From Iris pallida (taxonomy: Eukaryota > Streptophyta > Magnoliopsida > Asparagales > Iridaceae), in contig JANAVB010033216.1 in assembly GCA_029216955.1 (NCBI GenBank), positions 10,472,408 through 10,536,407 of the forward strand: a stretch of 64,000 bases of DNA, in the 5' to 3' direction. Position 1 is the first letter of the stretch; each line of letters opens with the position of its first letter. The notes beneath the pieces are model-generated. The model saw only the letters and a list, made by a program, of their open reading frames with translations. It was not told the DNA's origin and did not search any database. The translations under genes and the position numbers were made by a program. Below are positions 55,766 to 64,000 of the stretch, one piece after another.

Positions 55766-57840
55766 CTTGGACGAGAATGTTCGAAGACCATGGTGTATAC
55801 TACACACCATAGCCGGGAGAAGAGCCAGTCTAACTCCAAATACCAGCTTAACGGCAGGGAGAATGAAGTGGCGGCTGATCCTCTCAATAGAACCTGCCCC
55901 CCCCCCGAGATTACGCAATTCCGTAGCCATATCATCAAAAATCTAGCCAGAAGTGCCTTCTCTGACATCTGCCTGGTACCGTAGTAAAAATAGCTGAGAG
56001 AGTCAGCTTGACTCCCGAATATGTCGCTATTAGACCGCGACTTCTTGACGCTCAACATCAGGTCTTTTATCTCTCCCCGGGTTTGAGGGGTTCGAAGAAT
56101 AACCTCGCCAGAAGGGCCAACTTTAAAAAGATAATTGACCCAGGATGTGGTGTAGGGAGCGTTCCCTTCTGAGCTATCCTCCCTTTTTATGGCCATCTGA
56201 TGACAAGCACTATGATGGCATAGCAACTCCTGGTACACCGCAACAAAACCTGGGAATCGTCGGTTCAGGTCCTCGAACTCCTCGTTCGACGGGGTGTACA
56301 CCTCGAAAGGCTCGTTCCCCCATGGAAGCTTAGAGACAGTATACATCTCATGGAGAGCAAGCCCCAATTCCCTTCCGGGTGCAAAGAACGTCCCCGTTCG
56401 CTGGTTATACATCTCCAAGAACGCCACGAACAATGGTTTATTGATAGGAAGCCCGTGACAGGTGCCCCGAATGGCATGATAGAGTCCCACCTCCCGCAGA
56501 AATGTTCCGTAGGTCTGTATAACCCAAGTGGTCAAGTGGGCCCACGTAGAAGTGGGGTTTATCCAGTTCAGCAACGCCAGTCTGCCAACGAGATAAGATT
56601 TTTTGCGAGCGAGCCGATTCAGAAATGTATCAGCTTGAGAGAATGTGAAGTTGGGACCATATACATTCATGAAAGAACCTGGGGCCAGGCCCATCATGTA
56701 CCGGAGGACGGAATCCTTACCCGCGTACGCTGACCTAATGTTCGGGTTATAATGGATGTCGTCCATCAACATCCCTGATTGGGTAGGAGTTAAGTTACAC
56801 ACCATCTTCCTGTCCAACAATACCATATTGAACCACGACAGAGGATAATGACGCTCCATGAGAGGAATATGGATCGCCATCCCATCCAAAGTAAAATCCC
56901 AGTTCTCAGAGATCTCTAACACTCGGGGATTCTTTATGATTAAAGCATCTCCGAAGCGGAATGAGGGCTTCAGGTATGATCCATCCAATTTCCCAGAATT
57001 CATCATGGCACGGAGATAATGAAGGGTCTGATTCTCGATGGCGTTCAACCTCCCCGAAGGCTCATTAGCAGGAAATTAATTCAGTACGTACTTAACTAAG
57101 TCATCAAGACGCACGCCCAAGGCAAACTTATTTGAGCCCACTAGGAGTTCCCCCGCAGGATTTACTGGCAGATTCACTGAAAAAGAGACGAAAGAAATAT
57201 GATTAGAAGATAGTCAAACAAAGAAGCGTTTGAAAGATCATTTAAGTCCATACGGCTTGGGTCGTCACAGCCTCATGCGGCTCAGAACCAGATGAGTCCA
57301 TGCAGTTCGGTTTATCATAGTCTTATGCGGCTCAGAACCAGGTTCGAAAGGGCCTATGCGGTTCAAGGTTCACATGGACTCAACAGACAAACCTAGGCGC
57401 TGATGCGGCTCATATTCAGGCGAGACTATGCGGTTCAAAGTCCACGCAGACACATGCGGCCCTGAACAGACAGACTCATGCGGCTACAAGCAGATGAGCT
57501 TATGCGGTTCAAAAGTAAACTATGTTCATGCGACCCAAACCAAAAATATATATGCAGTTTAGATCGAGTATGACAAGCCCATGCGGCCTCCTGGGCGAAG
57601 TGCTTATGCGGTCATATCGATGAAACTTGTACATGCGGCTTGTGCATAAATTATGCAGCAGAGCCATAGCAGTTAGGGTTCTAAGGCAATGCCCTTACCA
57701 GCAATAGACGGATGAACATCAGGATGAACGGAGTGAATAGCGGCCGGCGGAGGAGTGGCCACGTTCGTCGTCGCAGCCACCGCAGAAGCGACCGCCTTGT
57801 CCTTCGCAGCCTTCGACGCATCAGCCTTCTTGGGAGCCAT
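55745..57840 (-). pseudogene. Tat-3 antisense gene, C-terminally truncated
   Basis: Exon 1 (57840-57699) starts MAPKKADASKAAKDKA and ends with phase-1 donor G|GTAAGG. Intron 1 is 57698-57177 (ends TTTTTCAG). Exon 2 from 57176 encodes NLPVNPAGELLVG, FFAPGRELGLALHEM (about 56360-56405) and GSIERISRHF (about 55865-55895), matching Tat-1 and Tat-4. A stop lies at about 57077 (Gln to TAA), and a length change in a G run (plus-strand C run 55897-55906) shifts the frame. The gene ends at the deletion junction after SKVIAR, so the last fifth of the PMD-like exon, the basic region and the coiled coil are missing. No functional product is expected. Confidence 0.75.
57177..57698 (-). repeat. Intron 1 of the Tat-3 antisense gene, filled with ATGCGGCTC-type motifs
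   Basis: Between about 57250 and 57660 the intron has about fifteen copies of CATGCGGCTC, TATGCGGTTC or close variants (plus-strand view), spaced 20-35 bases, nearly all in one orientation. The exons on both sides lack it. Confidence 0.8.
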
Positions 57841-57912
57841 GGGTGCTTGGGAGAGAAAGGAGTTAGAAAGATCGAAGAGAGCAAAGGAAATTCCTTAGAA
57901 CGAAAGTGTTCC

Positions 57913-57920
57913 TATTTATA
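57913..57920 (-). promoter_or_regulatory. TATA box of the Tat-3 antisense gene
   Basis: The minus strand reads TATAAATAGG about 75 bases upstream of the exon 1 ATG, as in Tat-1 and Tat-4. Confidence 0.7.
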
Positions 57921-58119
57921 GACAAGGAAGGAATGCCTCGATCCGCGTACAATATGATGACCGACTCTTCGGTCATCGAGGCAAAACGGTTGAATAATAG
58001 CCTGACTCTTGGGATCCTGGCCCAAGAAAGCGGCTATTAAAATCTGCAACAAATCAAGAGCATTAAATGCAGAAGATTCACAGAAGATTTGCACACGTGG
58101 CAGGAAGACGTGGCAAAAA

Positions 58120-58235
58120 GCTCATGCGGCCAAAATAGCCCATGCGGCTCAGAGAGTTATGCGGTTGAAGTAATCATGCGGCTGGTCAAATCCATGCGGC
58201 TAGGACATAATACATCCATACGGCTCTGGTTTAAT
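58120..58235. repeat. Motif cluster upstream of the Tat-3 antisense promoter
   Basis: CATGCGGCCAAAA, CATGCGGCTCAG, TATGCGGTTG, CATGCGGCTGG, CATGCGGCTAG and CATACGGCTCTGG occur within 115 bases. No gene is present. Confidence 0.7.
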
Positions 58236-58280
58236 CATGCTTATTATTCAAAGTATTTTAATTTTGCAAATTGAAAATTT

Positions 58281-58292
58281 TGAAGGGGGTCT
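58281..58292 (+). other. Tat-3 polypurine tract
   Basis: TGAAGGGGGTCT directly precedes the 3' LTR start TGTAGAAGC. Confidence 0.88.
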
Positions 58293-59627
58293 TGTAGAAG
58301 CATGAAAAAGAGAAGAAAAATAATCCATGCGGCCGAGGAGCCACATGCGGCTCAAGAGTCCCATGCGGCTCAATCACAGAGTGGACTCCATGCGGCCAGC
58401 AGAGGGAAGCCACGTACCTTTTTAGGACGGCTGTACCCAGCATCATTCAAACACAATTAATGCCCTGACGGCTGATAATTAATACTCTGACGGCTGACAG
58501 CTGACAGCTGACAGCCCTGACGAGAAGTAGTCATGATGACTGACACAAGAGCAACATCTTCCTAGGAACTGGAGAAAATCTTCACAACTTTGAGGCTAGT
58601 TTATGCGGCCAGTCTAGACGAGTTTATGCGGCCAGTGTAGAGAGACCTATGCGGTTCAATCACGAAGGTCCCCCATGTGGCTCGGCCATGAAGAAATCTA
58701 TGTGGCTCGGCCATGAAGACTCTCATACAGCTCGGCCATGAAGACCCCCATACGGCTCAGTCATGAATATATTCATGCCGCTCGGTCATGACAACCTTCA
58801 TGTGGTTCGAGTATTGAGACTATTCGTGCGGTTCGGTCATGAAGTCTTTCACGTGGCTCGGTCATGACGACCTTCATGCGGCCCAAATATGAACGCTCCT
58901 CATGCGGCTCAACAATGATGACAGAACACGTGTCCTAAAGATAATCAAATTTTGGGTCAGATCCCAATGATTTGGGACACGTGGCAAGAGAATGAATTAA
59001 ATTGATTCATTTAGATTTGCGAATATCAGCAAATCATCATGATGGGGATTTATTACAATCAACATTAATGACTGACATGATTTGGCATAATCCTCATTAA
59101 TGGCCCATATCCTTCACGCTCAGGATTAATGGCCCAGATTGATCACTTATCAGGCCACCGCCACTTTGAGAATGGGCAATCATTGCAAACCCTAATGATG
59201 CTTCCCACTATTATAAATAGCAGGGTGCCATTTCCTTACAAAAAGGGGGACTGACAGAGAGATACACACATACAGAGAGACACTCCTCCAATGATCAGAG
59301 AGAAAAATCTACAGAGATCAATCCAGAGAGAGAGAAGCCAGAAGAGCAATACGAGGAGAGTAAGAAGAGCATTTCTTCATCAACGCCAACCATCTCGTCA
59401 CAGGAGCCAAGGCTACGTCCGATCGTCCAAGGAGTAAGGCAGAGCTGCCGTCGCTTTCCCGAGCCTCTATCGTCATCCCCCAGAATAAAAAATAAACAAT
59501 TGTACTTAGATTGCTATACCTAGGTTTTTGTCCCTAGGCTTTCTTTGTACAAGCGAGTTTGTAACGTGAAGTAAAAGTCCAGTCCTCCCATAAAACTGTT
59601 CTGCTCTTTTATATTTCATGGCAAACA
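58293..59627 (+). mobile_element. Tat-3 3' LTR
   Basis: It matches 46852-48181 closely with scattered substitutions and small indels and ends CATGGCAAACA. It is followed by the CCCGC duplication and the Tat-4 integrase. It contains the same motif clusters and the TATA box at 59212-59219. Confidence 0.92.
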
Positions 59628-59811
59628 CCCGCAGACGTCGTCGTGAGCTTCGCGTACAGTTTCTTTGGCTTCTGTATTTGACAGACACCGAAGCAGTAAT
59701 CCATCATATGATCGTCGATACAGCATTTTCGTCTCTGTATCATAGAAGAATCTGAGGAAACGTCTTCTGATAAAAGTGGCTTCCTTTGGATTCTCGGGCA
59801 AGATGCTATAG
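59628..59811 (-). pseudogene. Tat-4 integrase N-terminus, beyond the Tat-3 insertion
   Basis: The minus strand encodes SILPENPKEATFIRRR, FLRFFYDTETKMLYRRSYDG and REAHDDVCG, which join in frame with AHQPGPKLQD at 46851-46820 once Tat-3 and one CCCGC copy are removed. L2-b begins at 59812, so further pol sequence is off the window. Confidence 0.88.
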
Positions 59812-62603
59812 TGTAAAACCCCTAAATTTCTACTACAATTTTTTTAATAAATATGGTACTGATTTTTGTACTTTGTATTTGTACGTCGCGTACGAGTTTG
59901 CGTTTCATAAATTTTTTATCAAGTATGAATAAGTGCGAAGTACATATTTTTATAAATTTTTTTAATTATATAGATGTAAAAAATATTTCAAAATAATAGA
60001 CGATAAATATTTTATATTGCTTGAAGTTGTAAATGTGTCGCGCCGAGGATTGCCAAACTTTATTTTTATTTTAAAAAAAGGCCATTTTATTTTATGGTAC
60101 AAGTATAACTAGTAATTTAGAAAAAACTGTGTTTTATGTAAGTATTATTTTTGCATGCGAGTGTGTATATATTTGTATTTTTGAAATTATTATTATCACT
60201 AATATATTATTTTGAAAAAATATATATTAAATATGGATTGATTTAATATGTAATTAATTATGGTGATTTAAGTTGGGAAAAATATATTAAGTTATTTAAA
60301 TACAATTTAAATTAGAGGTAGAATCTATCTACATTGGATTGTATTTGATTGAGTTACTTTTAAATCAATTTGAATTAAATAGTGGAAAATCTAAGGGGAA
60401 TTAAAACTCTTCTTAGTCCTTATCTAGATAAGACTTTTGTAAACCTCCTGATTTTTCAAAATAAATATTTTTGGAATTTTTGGATTTTAAATTAACTATT
60501 TATTGACTTATTATATAATTTGTATTATTTTACGTATATTTAGTATAGTGCTCATTAGTGAATTTAGTATAAAAATATATAAAGCTATTTTTCTAGTACA
60601 TTAAGGATCTAGACTATATTATAAATTTTTTTTTTAAAATTTTAGGATTTATTTCATAAATTTTATTACTTTTTACATGTTACTTATATTGTACACTATT
60701 TACATAATATAGAATAAATGTCAAATTAGTATTAAATATTTCAGCTTGTATAAATGAGATTAGATGAATGTTGTTTAAATAAATATTAACTCTATTTATT
60801 ATCGTTAGTAATTTTAAATAATGTTATAGATAATTTAGACAAATATGAACTATATTTTAAGTTAATCGCAATCCTAAGTCTAATAGGAGAGCATCTCAAT
60901 CTATATCCTATCCTAACAAAGCAAACTCCAATTTATTTAAATCAAATCCTATCTAATTTAGGAGATAAATCTGAAATAAATACCTATATAAATCCAATAC
61001 ATCCTCCTTCTATCAGCCATAATTCAAAATTATTTTTAGTCCAATAGAAACTATAAAATTCGTCATTAGAATTCAGACCCGCTTTTTAGCAGCAAGAGCA
61101 ACTTGGAACGAAGATATCTCCTAGCTCCGAACTCCGTTTTGCCTCGAATTTTTTATAAAGAAGCATATCGAGGTAAGCTTTCCATAAATATATTTTAATA
61201 GATAAAACTCATTCTGTAGATTTCTGCAAAACTGTTTGAGTATCTAGTGTCCCAAAAAAAATGTATTTCAGTATTTTTACGATTTCGGGAGATACCGAAA
61301 ACGAAAATGCGATCCGTTTAGTTTTTTGAAAAGCTGATACGAAAACATATGCTATATCCTAATTTTAGAATTTATTAAATAAACCTAATAGGTACAGTAT
61401 TAATTATAATTAGATAATAGACTATTTTTAGCTTCCAGAGATGTTTGTTTGGACCTTAGCTCCTCGGCAGCCGTTGTTCCACCTACTTCCCTGTCTGATC
61501 TTCGCCACTACAGTGCTCAGGACTCAGGCAAGTATACCTTGCTAATTAACTGTCATATTATTTATTTTTTGCATTATTTACTTTGTTTCATATTTGTTAT
61601 TTTTAATTATTATAAACTGCGCGTCCAAGCCACACTTGGGTGCAAGCGACTCTATTAGTCGTTTTACTTTACTATATGCATGCTAACTTAGTTTTAGTGG
61701 ACTACCTTCTTGTTGGGGGATATCCTTATATCTCCTTGGGCCATGACACTCACACTACACAGTTTGAGACATTTTGCTAGGGGCACGACTTATGGACTGG
61801 CCATCTTTATTGTCGTGTGACGGATAGATCGTAACTGCTACGATTAAGGTATAGAGACTCGAGCAATTACAAAACTGGGCGGGTCATGGACATGACTTTG
61901 TCAGTGTAGGAAATATTGGGGGAGGACAGTCGCTAGTGCGTATGGGAATCCAAACAGGTAAACCACAGTCTCCGGATGGAACTGTGGCGATTTATATTTG
62001 CAGATGCCCTCTGACGTTTTGGACGTTACGGACGGATATAGATGACTGGATGCCAGTTACGTACATGTAGCCTAAATCCCACCCATGCGCATGAAAGTTA
62101 TCCTCTAAATTGTACAATAGATGGTTAGTATCCCCTTTTGCATATTGGTGTCTAGGAGAGTCTTGCATATTATTATTATTTTGACAGTTCATATTAGCAT
62201 GTTCTTCCTGTATCTTGTTACGTCCCTCTGAGGACCTGGTTATTCTCCAGGTGCGTGTTCATGTCTTCCATAGGTTTTTTAGTCGGGATTGTGGTCTTCT
62301 CCATTTATTCGAATATGACGTGACTTGGTTCCTCCTTGCTACTTCCACTTAGTCCTTTTATATATCATGTACTTCTTCTTTTTTATTTTGGTTGGTAGTG
62401 GATGTGTCTCCACCCAACCTATTGTATCAGAACAATTCATTATATGATATCTTTTATTCCCTTATTTTGTGGATGAGATTAGTTAGTTGTAGTTTACTGC
62501 ATTTTACAGCTTATGTATACATACAAGGCCCTTGTACTTCGTATGTATACAGCTGGCATGTCTACGTACTTAGTCCTACGTATTTTAGGACTGGGGCGTT
62601 ACA
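59812..62603 (+). mobile_element. L2-b 5' LTR (2.8 kb)
   Basis: It is shorter than the L2-a LTR and lacks its GC-rich block and AT run. CTCAGGCAAGTATACCTTG near 61523-61541 may be a splice donor, shared with L2-a and with the unassigned region near 34780. The end AGGACTGGGGCGTTACA matches L2-a. Confidence 0.85.
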
Positions 62604-62675
62604 TGTTTTTGTGGTGGCCCATGCAGGTCAAGTTTATCACTTCGGTTACGTTATTATACCGATGTGAGCCTGCAT
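62604..62675 (+). other. L2-b post-LTR block and stem-loop
   Basis: GTGGTGGCCCATGCAGGTC (62611-62629) follows the LTR. ATGCAGG (62621-62627) pairs with CCTGCAT (62669-62675), and inside it CACTTCGGT (62638-62646) pairs with ACCGATGTG (62658-62666) with one mismatch. The stems are kept in L2-a while the loop differs. Confidence 0.7.
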
Positions 62676-63429
62676 ATAGGATTAGAGTCTAGAATCTCAT
62701 CCATCTACTTGACATCCTTTCTTGACTTCAAATTTCGAACTCTCGTTCGACCTCCTTGATTTGCATCTTGCTTGACTCCTTCTATCGTAAATTCTTAGTT
62801 TCATGCTTAGTGAGAACTAGGAAGATGACTACACTACTATATGCTCATAGGTTAAACACATGGCTAAAAGGATTATATTGACAATTAGTATGCATTGAGG
62901 TCTTATTTGTGTATAAAAGCATTATGTTTCCTAAAAGTATGATCTTAAGAGTTAGTAAATTCTAAGTTGGGTAGTAGAGATGGATTTTATCTTGATACTA
63001 CTAAAGGATTGATAAATTGAGAAAACAAATTGTTGATTTTTGTGAAATAGTTACGATTTATTTGAGTATGAAATTAATATAAGAAATAGCTTAACATTTT
63101 TAAATTTAGTGGTACGATTTACAAGTTTATTTTTGAAGGATGATAGTAAAAAATTTGGTTTAAAATATATTGGAAGATATGAAATTGATTGAAGGAAATT
63201 TCAAATTTCAAATTTATATTTGATGATGGATTGATAAGATTATTTTGAGTTTAAAGTTGGATTGATAACATTAAAAACTTGATGAACAATTTATTGGTGT
63301 TATGATAAAGGTTAATTTGAGACTATGGAAGGTATTCATGAAAGGACCGATAAATCCTATAAGATGGAGAAAACAAAATTTTATTTGAAGATTTTAGAAA
63401 TACTTATGATATATGGGGATGTGAAAGAA

Positions 63430-63432
<3 letters not shown>

Positions 63433-63512
<80 letters not shown>
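63433..63512. repeat. (AT)n microsatellite in L2-b
   Basis: A pure AT dinucleotide run of about 80 bases in the internal region. Confidence 0.95.
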
Positions 63513-63516
<4 letters not shown>

Positions 63517-64000
63517 TAAGTTTCGTGTCATATGATTTAAAAATAAAGTTATTTAGATTTTGAGTTTAAGGTTTCGATTTGTGTATTAAATGTTGGTAAA
63601 AAATGTGGAGAGGAAAGGTGTTGACAATAATCTAAAGGGATACCTCGAGATTTATTGAAGGAATTAAAATTTTAAAGTACGATTATACTTGGCAACATAA
63701 AATAATTTTTTGTAAATTAATTTGAGAATCCTATTGAGAATTGTTAAGGAAGCTTGAAAAATTAGAAGTTTAGACTTGTATTGATAAGAAACCAAGATAG
63801 ACATGGGGTCACCTTAATGAGATGGAAGTATACCCCATTAATTTCTATATCATCCATGATCATTGCACATACACAAGTGAAGTTAGTTATCTACCAAACA
63901 ATGTGATTATATCTCAATTTTGACTTACTCGACCTTTCTCCAAATCCAGATCTTTTATTGTGACCTTCTAACCGTTTGAAATTTGAGAAATGAATTAATT

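Larger units (their letters stand above)
46852..59627 (+). mobile_element. Tat-3: complete-ended Tat/Ogre element lacking integrase
   Basis: LTRs at 46852-48181 and 58293-59627, target duplication CCCGC at 46847-46851 and 59628-59632, PBS at 48185, polypurine tract at 58281-58292. Gag, protease, RT and both RNase H domains are present with few stops. Integrase is gone: pol stops at 55705 and about 40 bases later runs into the antisense gene, whose C-terminal part and the convergent intergenic region are also missing. It sits inside the integrase of Tat-4. With intact ends and a clear duplication it was probably integrated by enzymes supplied by a related element, unless the deletion came after insertion. 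Confidence 0.92.
59812..64000 (+). mobile_element. L2-b: second large-LTR non-autonomous element, 5' part
   Basis: The 5' LTR (59812-62603) starts TGTAAAACCCCTAAATTTC and ends GGGGCGTTACA. The internal region runs to the window end. The start, end and post-LTR sequence match L2-a read on the minus strand. It is inserted in the Tat-4 integrase. The left target bases are TATAG (59807-59811), and the right copy is off the window. Confidence 0.88.
62604..64000 (+). mobile_element. L2-b internal region, non-coding
   Basis: The first 250 bases match the L2-a internal start. The rest is AT-rich without a coding frame, apart from the (AT)n run at 63433-63512. It continues past the window end. Confidence 0.8.

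Noticed and set aside
63325..63519. Frame made of Ile-Tyr repeats
   Set aside because: It is the translation of an (AT)n microsatellite.

Overview
The window is repeat DNA from a flowering plant. Everything that can be identified belongs to LTR retrotransposons, and no host gene, tRNA or rRNA was recognised. The organism is inferred from the element types: Ty3/gypsy elements of the Tat/Ogre lineage (an extra archaeal-type RNase H domain, a leader PBS resembling tRNA-Arg, antisense extra genes), large-LTR chromovirus-like non-autonomous elements, long (AT)n runs, and stops that look like decayed methylated cytosines. The species cannot be named.

Left half. Tat-1 (+, 1-22715, 5' end off the window) holds decayed gag, PR, RT, two RNase H domains and INT. 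It then has a convergent antisense gene (17009-21491) and a 3' LTR (21943-22715). Its RT is split by L1, a large-LTR derivative with 3.4 kb LTRs and no coding capacity (5689-14078, target duplication CCAAT). Tat-1 itself appears to sit in the 3' LTR of L2-a (-, to 34481). That LTR is also split by a 4.2 kb solo LTR (22845-27072). L2-a landed 44 bp inside another LTR (stub 34482-34525). The stretch 34526-37491 is unassigned old repeat DNA.

Right half. Tat-4 (-, 3' LTR 37644-39145) was inserted in an older LTR (stub 37492-37643). Reading left to right it has the 3' LTR, a motif array, the spliced antisense gene (39637-44576, here on +), a convergent intergenic region and INT (46851 down to 45803). 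Tat-3 (+, 46852-59627, target duplication CCCGC) is inserted in the INT of Tat-4. INT resumes at 59628-59811, where L2-b (+, 59812 to the window end) is inserted.

The most interesting system is the antisense gene shared by Tat-1, Tat-3 and Tat-4. In all three it has its own TATA box, a short first exon beginning M-(A/S)-P-K, a phase-1 first intron and a long second exon resembling a plant mobile domain (PMD). In the two copies that keep the C-terminus, basic nuclear-localisation-like and coiled-coil segments follow. The non-coding parts of each element (LTR U3, region upstream of the antisense promoter, first intron, gag leader) are packed with a short motif in both orientations. The motif is ATGCGCCCA in Tat-1 and ATGCGGCTC-like in Tat-3 and Tat-4. 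A fast-evolving family-specific motif beside a family-specific nuclear protein suggests a self-recognition or anti-silencing module, by analogy with VANC proteins of VANDAL transposons. This is a hypothesis.

A second shared feature: the two unrelated large-LTR families (L1, L2) keep the same block just after the 5' LTR, followed by a stem-loop, and the same block before the 3' LTR. This fits mobilisation by one autonomous partner. All coordinates and alignments were made by eye.
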